Source: Nonomuraea terrae
Lineage (GTDB): Bacteria; Actinomycetota; Actinomycetes; Streptosporangiales; Streptosporangiaceae
Reading direction: 5' to 3'
NCBI RefSeq assembly: GCF_004348995.1
Contig: NZ_SMKQ01000002.1
Location: 1-64,000, forward strand
Length of the DNA stretch: 64,000 nucleotides
The translations under genes and the position numbers were made by a program. The notes beneath the pieces are model-generated. The model did not search any database and was not told where the DNA came from. It was given only the letters and a program-made list of their open reading frames with translations. Below are positions 8,501 through 16,937 of the stretch, in pieces (position 1 is the stretch's first letter; the number at the start of each line of letters is the position of its first letter).

Positions 8501-8725
8501 ATGGGTGTCGGGGTCAGCATCTTCTTCCTCACGCTCGGCGCCATCCTGAGGTTCGCGATCGAGCCTGACGTGTTCGGAGATGCCGTCCACATGGACATCG
8601 TGGGCCTCATCTTCATGATCGTCGGTGGCGCGGGCATCGTGCTGAGCGTCGTGCTGGCCCCGAGGCGGGGCCGCACGTCGGACGACCGGCTGATGCACCG
8701 CGAGAACCGGCCGCCGGAGATCTAG
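8501..8725 (+). CDS. DUF6458-like two-helix membrane protein
   Basis: 74 residues: a helix at about 5-20 (SIFFLTLGAILRFAI), a short loop, a second helix at about 32-52 (IVGLIFMIVGGAGIVLSVVL), then a basic cytoplasmic tail (APRRGRTSDDRLMHRENRPP). The shape M-G-V/I-G followed by LGAIL and DIVGLIFM is that of a widespread actinobacterial family of unknown function. TGGAGG lies six bases before the ATG. Convergent with the Dabb gene, whose stop overlaps by four bases. Confidence 0.8.
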   Translation: MGVGVSIFFLTLGAILRFAIEPDVFGDAVHMDIVGLIFMIVGGAGIVLSVVLAPRRGRTSDDRLMHRENRPPEI

Positions 8726-9015
8726 AGGCTCAGCTGCGCGGCGGCGCGCGAGGCGAGGATCGGCTTGATGCGCTCGGCAATGACCGCCTGGTGCCGCGGG
8801 TCGTCGCGGTAGACCAGGAAGTCGTCGGCACTGTCGAAGTCGGCCACCACCGCGAAGTCGTAGTTGCCCTGGCTGATGCCCGCGTCGGGGGCGGCGGCGA
8901 AGGAGCGGATCTGCGGGATGAGGCCGGGCAGTTCGTCGAGCGCGGTGGCCACGGCGGCCTTCTGCTCGTCGGTGGCCTCTGCGGTCCAGGTGAACATCGC
9001 GATGTGGCGGATCAT
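8722..9015 (-). CDS. Dabb (stress-responsive alpha/beta barrel) domain protein
   Basis: 97 residues covering a single dimeric alpha/beta barrel: MIRHIAMFTWTAEATDEQ, then FDSADDFLVYRDDPRHQAVI. Known members are small cytoplasmic dimers, some catalysing cyclisations, many induced by stress; the role here is unknown. ATG at 9015 was preferred to GTG at 9024 because a -10-like TAAAGT ends seven bases before it, which fits a leaderless transcript and would leave the GTG upstream of the transcription start. Confidence 0.85.
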   Translation of the reverse strand: MIRHIAMFTWTAEATDEQKAAVATALDELPGLIPQIRSFAAAPDAGISQGNYDFAVVADFDSADDFLVYRDDPRHQAVIAERIKPILASRAAAQLSL

Positions 9016-9028
9016 GCCGGTCACTTTA
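9016..9028 (-). promoter_or_regulatory. -10 element of a leaderless promoter for the Dabb gene
   Basis: On the minus strand TAAAGT (9028-9023) is followed by seven bases and the ATG at 9015. No Shine-Dalgarno sequence lies in the gap. Confidence 0.45.
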
Positions 9029-9089
9029 TCGATGTATCTGAGGGCGGGTCCTGCCGCTCTGGCATGAGTGGGTGCGGGTGTCCCGCCAC

Positions 9090-9126
9090 GGCGGCCGCCG
9101 GGGGAGGGGTCCTCCCGGCGGCCGCC
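9090..9126 (-). terminator. Terminator of the bkdABC operon
   Basis: GGCGGCCGCCGGG-GG-AGG (9090-9107) pairs with CCTCCCGGCGGCCGCC (9111-9126), leaving a two-base bulge and a three-base loop. It starts five bases after the bkdC stop on the minus strand. Confidence 0.7.
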
Positions 9127-9130
9127 GGAT

Positions 9131-10537
9131 TCAGCTCCAGGCGAGCATGCGGAGGGGATCCTCCAGCATGGCGCCGACGTCGCGCAGGAACGACGAGCCG
9201 AGGTCGCCGTCCACGATCCGGTGGTCGAACGAGAGCGACAGGGTGGCCACCTTGCGCACCGCGAGCTGGCCGTCGACCACCCACGGCATGTCCCTGACCT
9301 GCCCGAAGCCGAGGATGGCCGACTCGCCGGGGTTGAGGATCGGGGTGCCGCCGTCGACGCCGAACACGCCGATGTTGGTGATGGTGATCGTGCCGCCGGA
9401 CATCTCCACCGGCTGCGTACGGCCCGCCCTGGCCGTCTCGGTGAGCTCGGCCAGCGCCGCGGCCAGCTCGGGCAGCGCCAGGGTGTGGGCGTTCTTGACG
9501 TTGGGCACCACCAGCCCGCGCGGGGTGGCCGCGGCGATGCCGAGATTCACGTAGTGCCTGACCACGATCTCCTGGGCCGCCTCGTCCCACGACGAGTTGA
9601 TCAGGGGGTGGCGGCGTACCGCGGTCAGCATCGCCTTGGCCACCAGCAGCAGCGGCGAGACCTTGACCTCGGCGAAGTCGGGCAGGGCGCGCAGCCGCCG
9701 CACCGCCTCCATCGTCTCGGTCATGTCCACCTGCAGCCACGTGCTCACGTGGGGGGCGGTGAACGCGCTGGCCACCATGGCCTGGGCGGTCATCTTGCGC
9801 ACGCCCTTGACCGGGATGCGCTCCTCCCCCTCCTGCGGCCGCGTGGCGACCGGCTGCGGCCCCGCGGCTGCGGCGTGGACGTCCTCGCGGGTGATCGAGC
9901 CCTCGGGGCCCGTGCCCGAGACCTCCGACAGGTCGACGCCGAGGTCCTTGGCCAGCTTGCGCACCGGGGGCTTGGCCAGGACGGCGGGACGCCGCGGCGG
10001 CGCGGGAGCGGCGGGCGGCGGGCCCTGCGCTGCCGGGGCCGCGGACGGCGGGCCGTCCACCTCCACCCGGGACGGGTTCGCCACCGGGTTGGCCGGGATG
10101 CCGCGCGACGGCGGCTCCTTGCGCGGACGGCGCCTGGTGGCCCCGGTCTTGACGCCGTAGCCGACCAGGACCGACTGGCGCTCCTCCTTCGGCGCCGGGC
10201 TGCCGTGGGTCCCGGGCTCTACCGCGCCCTCCTCCGGCGGATTGGGCACCACCTTCTCGGCGTCCTCGGCCGACGGGCGCGCGGGCTCACCGCCCGGCTC
10301 CGCCGTGTCCACGGCGATGATCGGCATGCCGACCTCGACCGTGCGGCCCTCCTCCGCCAGCAGGGCCCCGACCACGCCGTCCCACGGGATGGGCAGCTCC
10401 ACGATGGACTTCGCCGTCTCGATCTCCACGACGATCTGGTTGACCTTGACCTCGTCGCCCGCCTTGACGTGCCAGCGGACGATCTCCGCCTCCGTCAGGC
10501 CCTCGCCGACGTCGGGGAGCTTGAACTCGCGTCGCAT
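9131..10537 (-). CDS. bkdC: Branched-chain 2-oxoacid dehydrogenase E2 (dihydrolipoyl acyltransferase)
   Basis: 468 residues. An N-terminal lipoyl domain (residues 1-78) has the lipoylation lysine in VEIETAKSIVELP. A proline/alanine-rich linker follows to about residue 190, then the E3-binding domain (RKLAKDLGVDLSEVSGTGPE), then the catalytic acyltransferase domain ending in SFDHRIVDGDLG, which holds the HxxxDG active-site motif. E2 forms the core of the complex and passes the acyl group to CoA. There is one lipoyl domain only. The ATG at 10537 has GAGGGGAG five bases upstream. It lies 10 bp after bkdB, so the three genes are one operon. Pyruvate rather than branched-chain substrates cannot be excluded by sequence alone. 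Confidence 0.92.
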   Translation of the reverse strand: MRREFKLPDVGEGLTEAEIVRWHVKAGDEVKVNQIVVEIETAKSIVELPIPWDGVVGALLAEEGRTVEVGMPIIAVDTAEPGGEPARPSAEDAEKVVPNPPEEGAVEPGTHGSPAPKEERQSVLVGYGVKTGATRRRPRKEPPSRGIPANPVANPSRVEVDGPPSAAPAAQGPPPAAPAPPRRPAVLAKPPVRKLAKDLGVDLSEVSGTGPEGSITREDVHAAAAGPQPVATRPQEGEERIPVKGVRKMTAQAMVASAFTAPHVSTWLQVDMTETMEAVRRLRALPDFAEVKVSPLLLVAKAMLTAVRRHPLINSSWDEAAQEIVVRHYVNLGIAAATPRGLVVPNVKNAHTLALPELAAALAELTETARAGRTQPVEMSGGTITITNIGVFGVDGGTPILNPGESAILGFGQVRDMPWVVDGQLAVRKVATLSLSFDHRIVDGDLGSSFLRDVGAMLEDPLRMLAWS

Positions 10538-10547
10538 CGCACTCCCC

Positions 10548-11528
10548 TCAGTAACCGAAGGTCCGGTCGACAGCGTCGAGCACCCGGTCCAGATCGGGCA
10601 GGTAGTGCTCCTCCAGCTTCGACGGGGGGTAGGGGGTCGAGAAGCCACCGGCGCGCAGCACCGGAGCCTCCAGGTGGTAGAAGCACCGCTCCGTGATCCT
10701 GGCCGCGAGCTCCGCGCCGAAGCCGCTGTTGACCGGCGCCTCGTGCACGATCACGGCCCGCCCGGTCCGGCGTACGGAGTCCATGACCGCGGGCTCGTCC
10801 AGCGGGTTGAGCGAGCGCAGGTCGATCACCTCCAGCGAACGCCCGTCCTCCGCGGCCGCCGCGGCCGCCTCCAGGCACGTCTTGACCATCGGCCCGTAGG
10901 CCAGCAGCGTGACGTCGGACCCCTGGCGTACGGTCCTGGCCGCGTGCAGCGGTGTCCACCAGTCGGCGGAGGAGGTGTCGACGTCGGCCTTCTCCCAGTA
11001 GCGGCGCTTGGGCTCGAAGAAGATCACCGGGTCGTCGCTGCGGATGGCCTGCTGGATCATCGTGTACGCGTCGGCCGGGTTGGAGCACGCCACTACCCGC
11101 AGGCCGGCCGTGTGGGTGAAGTACGCCTCCGGCGACTCGCTGTGGTGCTCGACCGCGCCGATGCCGCCACCGCAGGGGATGCGGACGACGACCGGCAGCT
11201 TGATCGCGCCGAGCGAGCGCATCGGCATCTTGGCCAGCTGCGTGATGATCTGGTCGGCGGCCGGGAAGACGAAGCCGTCGAACTGGATCTCGCACACCGG
11301 GCGGTACCCGCGCAGCGCCAGACCGATCGCGGTGCCGATGATGCCCGACTCGGCCAGCGGCGTGTCGATGACGCGGTCCTCGCCGAAGTCCTTCTGCAGC
11401 CCGTCGGTGACCCGGAAGACGCCGCCCAGCTTGCCGACGTCCTCCCCCATGATGAGGACCTTGGGGTCGTCCTCCATGGCCTTGCGCATGCCCTCGTTGA
11501 GCGCCTTGGACAGGCTCATGGTCGTCAT
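10548..11528 (-). CDS. bkdB: Branched-chain 2-oxoacid dehydrogenase E1 beta subunit
   Basis: 326 residues, the standard length. The N-terminal pyrimidine-binding region has IMGEDVGKLGGVFRVTDGL and DTPLAESGIIGTAIGLALRG; the transketolase C-terminal domain runs from about residue 200 (SDVTLLAYGPMVKTCLEAA). E1 beta pairs with E1 alpha to bind thiamine diphosphate and decarboxylate branched-chain 2-oxoacids. Its start codon overlaps the bkdA stop in an ATGA arrangement (11525-11528), which couples translation of the two subunits made in equal amounts. Confidence 0.93.
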   Translation of the reverse strand: MTTMSLSKALNEGMRKAMEDDPKVLIMGEDVGKLGGVFRVTDGLQKDFGEDRVIDTPLAESGIIGTAIGLALRGYRPVCEIQFDGFVFPAADQIITQLAKMPMRSLGAIKLPVVVRIPCGGGIGAVEHHSESPEAYFTHTAGLRVVACSNPADAYTMIQQAIRSDDPVIFFEPKRRYWEKADVDTSSADWWTPLHAARTVRQGSDVTLLAYGPMVKTCLEAAAAAAEDGRSLEVIDLRSLNPLDEPAVMDSVRRTGRAVIVHEAPVNSGFGAELAARITERCFYHLEAPVLRAGGFSTPYPPSKLEEHYLPDLDRVLDAVDRTFGY

Positions 11529-12616
11529 GCCTGGAACCCCTCCAAATACGCGGCGAACTGGGCGCGCTCCTGCTCCATCAGCGCGTGGGGCTCGCTGTAG
11601 ACGTGGTCGAAGATGGCGAGCGGCCCGGGGTCGGGCAACGCCAGGCAGCGCCGGCGCAGGTCGGCGCCGAGCTGGTCGGCCTCGGCGGCCACGGAGTCGA
11701 AGAACTCCTGGTCGGCATGCTCGTTCTTGAACAGGTACGCCTTGACCCGCTCGATCGGGTCCTTGAGCTTCCACGCCTCCAGCTCGCTGGCCACCCGGTA
11801 ACGGGTCGGGTCGTCGGTGGTGGTGTGGGCCCCCATCCGGTACGTGAACGCCTCGACGAGCGTCGGCCCCTGCCCGGTGCGGGCCGCTTCGAGCGCCTTG
11901 CGGGTCACCGCCAGGCAGGCGAACACGTCGTTGCCGTCGACCCGGATGCCGGGGAAGCCGAAGCCGGAGGCGCGGCGGTAGAGGGGGATGCGGGTCTGCC
12001 TCTCCAGCGGCTCGGAGATGGCCCACTGGTTGTTCTGGCAGAAGAACACGATGGGCGCGTTGAACACGCTGGCCCAGATGAACGACTCGTTGACGTCGCC
12101 CTGTGAGGTCGCGCCGTCGCCGAAGTAGACGATGGTGGCGGCGTTGGCGTCGTCGCGCTGGATGCCCATCGCGTAGCCGACCGCGTGCAGCGTCTGGCTA
12201 CCGATCACGATCGTGTAGAGGTGGAAGTTGTGCTCCTTCGGGTCCCACCCGCCGTGGTTCACTCCCCTGAACAACCCGAGCAGCTTCACGGGGTCGACGT
12301 CGCGGCACCAGGCCACGCCGTGCTCGCGGTAGGTGGGGAAGGCCATGTCGGCGTCGGTCAGCGCGCGGCCAGAACCGATCTGGGCCGCCTCCTGACCCAG
12401 CAGCGAGGCCCAGATGCCCAGCTCGCCCTGGCGTTGCAGGGCCACGGCCTCCAGGTCGATACGCCGGACGAGCACCAGGTCGCGATAGAGCGACCGCACC
12501 TCCTCCGGCGTCAGGTCGATGTCGTAGTCGGGATGCTCGACCCGCTCCCCTTCCGGGGTAAGCAGCTGGACGAGATCCGGAGGTGCCTCGGCACCACGAG
12601 AGGCGTCGGTTGTCAC
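11525..12616 (-). CDS. bkdA: Branched-chain 2-oxoacid dehydrogenase E1 alpha subunit
   Basis: 363 residues. The thiamine diphosphate-binding motif is complete: GDGATSQGDVNESF through VFFCQNNQWAIS, and the substrate channel segment GQEAAQIGSG and YREHGVAWCRDVDP is typical of the alpha chain. First gene of bkdABC. Together with vdh at 35.4-36.5 kb it provides catabolism of valine, leucine and isoleucine, which in actinomycetes supplies branched starter units for fatty acids and polyketides. GTG at 12616 has AGGAG seven bases upstream. No regulator lies next to the operon. Confidence 0.93.
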   Translation of the reverse strand: MTTDASRGAEAPPDLVQLLTPEGERVEHPDYDIDLTPEEVRSLYRDLVLVRRIDLEAVALQRQGELGIWASLLGQEAAQIGSGRALTDADMAFPTYREHGVAWCRDVDPVKLLGLFRGVNHGGWDPKEHNFHLYTIVIGSQTLHAVGYAMGIQRDDANAATIVYFGDGATSQGDVNESFIWASVFNAPIVFFCQNNQWAISEPLERQTRIPLYRRASGFGFPGIRVDGNDVFACLAVTRKALEAARTGQGPTLVEAFTYRMGAHTTTDDPTRYRVASELEAWKLKDPIERVKAYLFKNEHADQEFFDSVAAEADQLGADLRRRCLALPDPGPLAIFDHVYSEPHALMEQERAQFAAYLEGFQA

Positions 12617-12865
12617 GTGCCACTCCTGCTGGTCAGGGCCGGTCTCGGTGGGGTTGCCACCTTAGCCAGGCCTCCTCTGCGACGAACCGGGAGGTGTTGA
12701 TTCGTACGCGTTCGGGGCCATCGTGGCAGACATCACAGCCCGGTGCGCAAGCCCCATGTCCTCCCCGTTCCCGTTGTGTCGTCGGCCACACGCGCCGTCA
12801 GGCGGCCGTTGCGCGCCGGTAGGCTGTCCTTCCCATCACCCCGCTCGCTCCCAGGAGGAACGCAC

Positions 12866-13111
12866 GTGGCCCGCGTCATCGTGGACGTCATGCTGAAGCC
12901 CGAGATCCTCGACCCTCAGGGCCAGGCCATCGCCAGGGCGCTGCCCCGGCTCGGTTTCTCCGGCGTCTCCTCCGTGCGCCAGGGCAAGCGCTTCGAGATC
13001 GAGCTCGAAGGCGCGGCCGACGAGGCGGCTCTCGCCGAGGTACGCAAGATGGCAGAGACACTCTTGGCCAATACCGTGATTGAGGACTACAGCGTCCGGG
13101 TTGAGGGGTAG
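12866..13111 (+). CDS. purS: Phosphoribosylformylglycinamidine synthase subunit PurS
   Basis: 81 residues, the usual size. VIVDVMLKPEILDPQGQAIA and LPRLGF with the closing ANTVIEDYSV are diagnostic. PurS is the small structural subunit that joins PurQ (glutaminase) to PurL (synthetase) in the fourth step of purine synthesis, FGAR to FGAM. GTG at 12866 follows AGGAGG by seven bases. It is separated from purQ by an unrelated ATPase gene, which is not the usual arrangement. Confidence 0.94.
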   Translation: MARVIVDVMLKPEILDPQGQAIARALPRLGFSGVSSVRQGKRFEIELEGAADEAALAEVRKMAETLLANTVIEDYSVRVEG

Positions 13112-13281
13112 AAGTCACATTTGGGGCACTGGTTTCCCCCTGGGGGGTTAAAGTGGGGTTCGGACGTGTCACAATCCCACGGGCGTGCCAACACTAAATA
13201 ACAACAACGTGATTTTGCGGTTAGCCCCAATTTCACAGGGAAACCTACTCCAGGTGACATTCCGGAGCCCGGAGGAGTCCG

Positions 13282-13719
13282 GTGGATATTGAGTTCTCGT
13301 TGGCACTGCCTCGGAATGCGATCGGCATACCGATGGTCAGGCGGGTGCTGGGCGACGCGATGCGTTCACTCCACGTGAGTGAGACGTGCATCGCGGACAT
13401 GCTGCTCGCCGTTTCCGAGGCTTGCTCCAACGCCGTCCGGCACGGAGGGCCGGCCAACCGCTACGAGGTGACCGCGTCGATCGGCTACGGCCAGTGCGAC
13501 GTCCGCGTCGCCGACAACGGCGAAGGCGTCCCGACGATGCCCCCCTGTTTCCCGCCTCCCGACACCGAGAACGGCCGCGGCCTGCTGATCATGCGTTCGG
13601 TGGTCGACGAGATCTCCTTCGGCGTCACGCCCGGCCGGGGCACCACGGTCCACCTGCGCAAGCTGCTCGCCTGGGACGACGAGGCCGACGCCCGTCCCCG
13701 CGAGCTGGCCGCAGTCTGA
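13282..13719 (+). CDS. RsbW-like ATP-binding protein (anti-sigma factor kinase fold)
   Basis: 145 residues of the HATPase_c_2 type. The N box is in LLAVSEACSNAVRHGGPA, the G1 box is VRVADNGEGVP and the G2 region is TENGRGLLIMRSVVDE. Such proteins are usually serine kinases/anti-sigma factors acting on an anti-sigma antagonist, and filamentous actinomycetes have dozens. No sigma factor, antagonist or PP2C gene is adjacent, so the partner is unknown. GTG at 13282 has GGAGGAG closely upstream. It sits between purS and purQ on the same strand, with 170 bp before it and 168 bp after it. Confidence 0.87.
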   Translation: MDIEFSLALPRNAIGIPMVRRVLGDAMRSLHVSETCIADMLLAVSEACSNAVRHGGPANRYEVTASIGYGQCDVRVADNGEGVPTMPPCFPPPDTENGRGLLIMRSVVDEISFGVTPGRGTTVHLRKLLAWDDEADARPRELAAV

Positions 13720-13887
13720 CCTGCCGCCCGTTCTGCCGCCCGTTCTGACCTGCGCCTCCGTACGGCCTCTGAGCCGATGCGGACCACCTGGCAGCACCCG
13801 TTAGGCTGGATTACACCGCCGCTGACCACCGTCCACCCCGAAGTGACGGTGGCGCGTGCGCGCGCATCCTCGGAGGGGACGACTGTC

Positions 13888-14571
13888 ATGAGCGCTGCCC
13901 GTGTGGGCGTAGTCACGTTTCCAGGAACTCTCGACGACCAGGACGCCGCCAGAGCCGTTCGCCTGGTGGGCGCGCAGGCGGTTCCGCTGTGGCACGCCGA
14001 CCGCGACCTGAACGGGGTCGACGCCGTCTTCCTGCCCGGCGGCTTCTCCTACGGCGACTACCTGCGCTGCGGCGCCATCTCCCGGTTCGCGCCGCTCATG
14101 GAGGAGATCGTCCCGGCCGCGAAGGCCGGGCTCCCCGTGATCGGCACGTGCAACGGCTTCCAGATCCTGTGCGAGGCGCACCTGCTGCCCGGCGCGCTGA
14201 CCCGTAACGGCTCGCTCCACTACGTCTGCCGCGACCAGAAGCTGCGCGTCGAGCAGACCGCGACCGCGTGGACCAACGCGTTCGAGGCGGGCCAGGAGAT
14301 CGTGCTGCCGGTCAAGCACGGCGAGGGCCGCTACGTAGCCGACGCCGACACGCTGGCCGCGCTAGAGGCCGGCGGCCACGTCGTCGTGCGCTACCTCGGC
14401 GGCAACCCCAACGGCTCGCTCAACGACATCGCCGGCATCCGCAACGAGGCCGGCAACGTCGTCGGCCTCATGCCCCACCCCGAGCACGCGGTGGAAGAGC
14501 TGGTCGGCGCCCCGAGCACCGACGGCCTGGGCTTCTTCACGTCCATCCTCAAGAACCTGGTGAACGCATGA
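13888..14571 (+). CDS. purQ: Phosphoribosylformylglycinamidine synthase subunit PurQ
   Basis: 227 residues, class I glutamine amidotransferase. The nucleophile elbow is [11 protein letters not shown] (cysteine of GTCNG), and the histidine/glutamate of the triad lie in [11 protein letters not shown] near the C-terminus; [15 protein letters not shown] is the PurQ signature. It releases ammonia from glutamine for PurL. ATG at 13888 has GGAGGGG upstream; the in-frame region before it is not conserved in PurQ. The stop overlaps the purL ATG (ATGA). Confidence 0.95.
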   Translation: MSAARVGVVTFPGTLDDQDAARAVRLVGAQAVPLWHADRDLNGVDAVFLPGGFSYGDYLRCGAISRFAPLMEEIVPAAKAGLPVIGTCNGFQILCEAHLLPGALTRNGSLHYVCRDQKLRVEQTATAWTNAFEAGQEIVLPVKHGEGRYVADADTLAALEAGGHVVVRYLGGNPNGSLNDIAGIRNEAGNVVGLMPHPEHAVEELVGAPSTDGLGFFTSILKNLVNA

Positions 14572-16889
14572 GCGAGCGCAGCGAGCGACCCAGCGAACAC
14601 GGCGACGAAGTCGGTCGTCCGACCGACGCAGGAGGGCGGACGACCGACAGCGTGGTGCGGGCGGCCGCGACGCCCGACGAGCCGATGCCCTTCGCCGAGC
14701 TGGGGATGAAGCAGGACGAGTACGACCGGGTCAAAGACATCCTGGGCCGCCGTCCCACCGGCGCCGAGCTGGCCATCTACAGCGTCATGTGGTCCGAGCA
14801 CTGCTCGTACAAATCGTCCAAGGTGCACCTGAAGCAGTTCGCCACCAAGGCGCCCAAGTCCGAGGCGCTGCTCGTGGGCATGGGCGAGAACGCCGGCGTC
14901 GTCGACATCGGCGACGGCTGGGCGGCCACGTTCAAGATCGAGTCGCACAACCACCCGTCCTACGTCGAGCCGCACCAGGGCGCTGCCACCGGCGTCGGCG
15001 GGATCGTGCGCGACATCATGTCGATGGGCGCCCGCCCGATCGCCGTGATGGACTCCCTGCGCTTCGGCGCGGCCGACGCGGTCGACACCCGCAGGGTGCT
15101 GCCCGGCGTGGTCGAGGGCATCAGCCACTACGGCAACTGCCTGGGCCTGCCCAACATCGGCGGCGAGGTCGTCTTCGACCCCTGCTACATCGGCAACCCG
15201 CTGGTCAACGCCCTGTGCGTCGGCCTGCTGCGCAAAGACCAGATCAAGCTCGCCACCGCGCCGGGGCCGGGCAACAAGGTCGTGCTGTTCGGCGCCTCCA
15301 CCGGCCCCGACGGCATCGGCGGCGCGTCCGTGCTCGCCTCTGCCACGTTCGAGGACGAGTCGCAGGCCAAGCGGCCCGCCGTGCAGGTGGGCGACCCGTT
15401 CATGGAGAAGCTGCTCATCGAGTGCTGCCTGGAGCTGTACGCCGCCGACGTCGTCGTCGGCATCCAGGACCTCGGCGCGGCCGGCGTCTCCTGCGCCACC
15501 ACCGAGCTGGCCGCCAAGGGCACCGGCGGCATGGACGTCGACCTCAACCTCGTCCCGCTCCGTGACCCCTCGCTCAGGCCCGAGGAGATCCTCATGAGCG
15601 AGTCGCAGGAGCGGATGATGGCCGTGGTCCGGCCCGACGACATCCCCGCGTTCATGGCGATCTGCGCCAAGTGGGACGTCCCGGCCACCGTCATCGGCGA
15701 GGTGACCGACACCGGCCGCCTGGTCATGACGTGGGACGGCGAGGTCATCGTCGACATCCCTCCGGGCACCGCGGCCGACGAGGGCCCCGTCTACGAGCGG
15801 CCCTTCCACGAGCCCGCCGGGCAGGCCGCGCTCAACGCCGACGCGCCCGACCGGCTGGAGCGCCCCGCCGACCTGCGGGCGACGCTGCTGAAGCTGCTCG
15901 GCTCGCCCAACCTGGCCTCCAAGGAGTGGGTGACCTCCCAGTACGACCGCTACGTCCGCTCCAACACCGTGCTGGCGCAGCCGGCCGACTCGGGCATGCT
16001 GCGCATTTCCGAGTCCATCGCCGGGGCGGAGCCGACGACGCGCGGCATCGCGCTGGCCACCGACGGCAACGGCCGTTACGCCAAGCTCGACCCGTACGCG
16101 GGGGCGCAGCTGGCGCTGGCGGAGGCGTACCGGAACGTGGCCGTGACCGGGGCCAAGCCGCTGGCCGTCACCAACTGCCTCAACTTCGGCTCGCCCGAGG
16201 ACCCCGAGGTCATGTGGCAGTTCGCCGAGGCCGTACGCGGGCTGGCCGACGCCTGCAAGACGCTCGGCGTGCCGGTGACCGGCGGCAACGTCTCCTTCTA
16301 CAACCAGACGGGCTCCACCGCCATCAACCCGACTCCGGTCGTGGGCGTGCTCGGCGTCATCGACGACGTGGCCAAGCGGGTGCCGACCGGGTTCGTCGCC
16401 GAGGGGCTGCGCGTGGTGCTGCTGGGCGACACCCACGAGGAGTTCGGCGGCTCGGAGTGGGCCCACGTCGTCCACCGCCACCTGGGCGGGCTGCCGCCGC
16501 AGGCCGCCCTGGAGGCGGAGCAGGCTCTCGCGACCGTGCTCGTCGAGGCGGCGAGCCGCGGCCTGCTGGAGGGCTCCCACGACCTGTCCGACGGCGGCCT
16601 GGCCGTCGCGCTCGCGGAGTCCTGCCTGGCGCGAGGCGTCGGGGCCTCGGTGGAGCTGTGCGGTGACGCGTTCACCGAGCTGTTCAGCGAGTCGGCGGCG
16701 CGGGCGCTGGTCGCGGTGCGGCCGGAGGCGTACGACGAGTTCGCCTCGCTGTGCGCGCGCCACGAGGTGCCCTGCTACGGGCTCGGCGTCACCGGCGGCA
16801 CGTCGCTGGTCGTCAAGGACGTTTTCGAGGTGCCGGTCGAGGAGCTGCGCGAGACGCACTCGGCGGCGCTGCCGGCGCTGTTCGGCTGA
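14568..16889 (+). CDS. purL: Phosphoribosylformylglycinamidine synthase subunit PurL
   Basis: 773 residues from an ATG overlapping the purQ stop. Homology to other PurL proteins begins around residue 29 ([20 protein letters not shown]) and includes [19 protein letters not shown], the metal/ATP site [20 protein letters not shown] and the C-terminal synthetase half with [11 protein letters not shown]. The first 28 residues ([18 protein letters not shown] and so on) come from a low-complexity GAGCGCAGCGAGCG segment and are not seen in PurL elsewhere. The alternative start is GTG at 14652, but its AGGAGGG is 15 bases away. Catalyses ATP-dependent FGAR amidation using ammonia from PurQ. Confidence 0.95.
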   Translation: MSERSERPSEHGDEVGRPTDAGGRTTDSVVRAAATPDEPMPFAELGMKQDEYDRVKDILGRRPTGAELAIYSVMWSEHCSYKSSKVHLKQFATKAPKSEALLVGMGENAGVVDIGDGWAATFKIESHNHPSYVEPHQGAATGVGGIVRDIMSMGARPIAVMDSLRFGAADAVDTRRVLPGVVEGISHYGNCLGLPNIGGEVVFDPCYIGNPLVNALCVGLLRKDQIKLATAPGPGNKVVLFGASTGPDGIGGASVLASATFEDESQAKRPAVQVGDPFMEKLLIECCLELYAADVVVGIQDLGAAGVSCATTELAAKGTGGMDVDLNLVPLRDPSLRPEEILMSESQERMMAVVRPDDIPAFMAICAKWDVPATVIGEVTDTGRLVMTWDGEVIVDIPPGTAADEGPVYERPFHEPAGQAALNADAPDRLERPADLRATLLKLLGSPNLASKEWVTSQYDRYVRSNTVLAQPADSGMLRISESIAGAEPTTRGIALATDGNGRYAKLDPYAGAQLALAEAYRNVAVTGAKPLAVTNCLNFGSPEDPEVMWQFAEAVRGLADACKTLGVPVTGGNVSFYNQTGSTAINPTPVVGVLGVIDDVAKRVPTGFVAEGLRVVLLGDTHEEFGGSEWAHVVHRHLGGLPPQAALEAEQALATVLVEAASRGLLEGSHDLSDGGLAVALAESCLARGVGASVELCGDAFTELFSESAARALVAVRPEAYDEFASLCARHEVPCYGLGVTGGTSLVVKDVFEVPVEELRETHSAALPALFG
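14611..14645 (+). repeat. Overlapping inverted repeats around a buried Shine-Dalgarno in the purL leader
   Basis: TCGGTCG-TC-CGACCGA (14611-14626) forms one hairpin. GGTCGTCC (14613-14620) can instead pair with GGACGACC (14638-14645), a competing hairpin whose loop holds AGGAGGG (14630-14636). The two structures exclude each other. Confidence 0.55.
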
Positions 16890-16900
16890 CGGTTTCACGG

Positions 16901-16933
16901 AAGGGCCGGCACGGGGTCACCGTGCCGGCCCTT
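16901..16933. terminator. Bidirectional hairpin terminator between purL and the collagen-like gene
   Basis: A perfect 14-bp stem, AAGGGCCGGCACGG with CCGTGCCGGCCCTT, around a GGTCA loop. It lies 12 bp after the purL stop and 5 bp from the stop of the convergent gene, so it can serve both. Confidence 0.85.
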
Positions 16934-16937
16934 CTCG

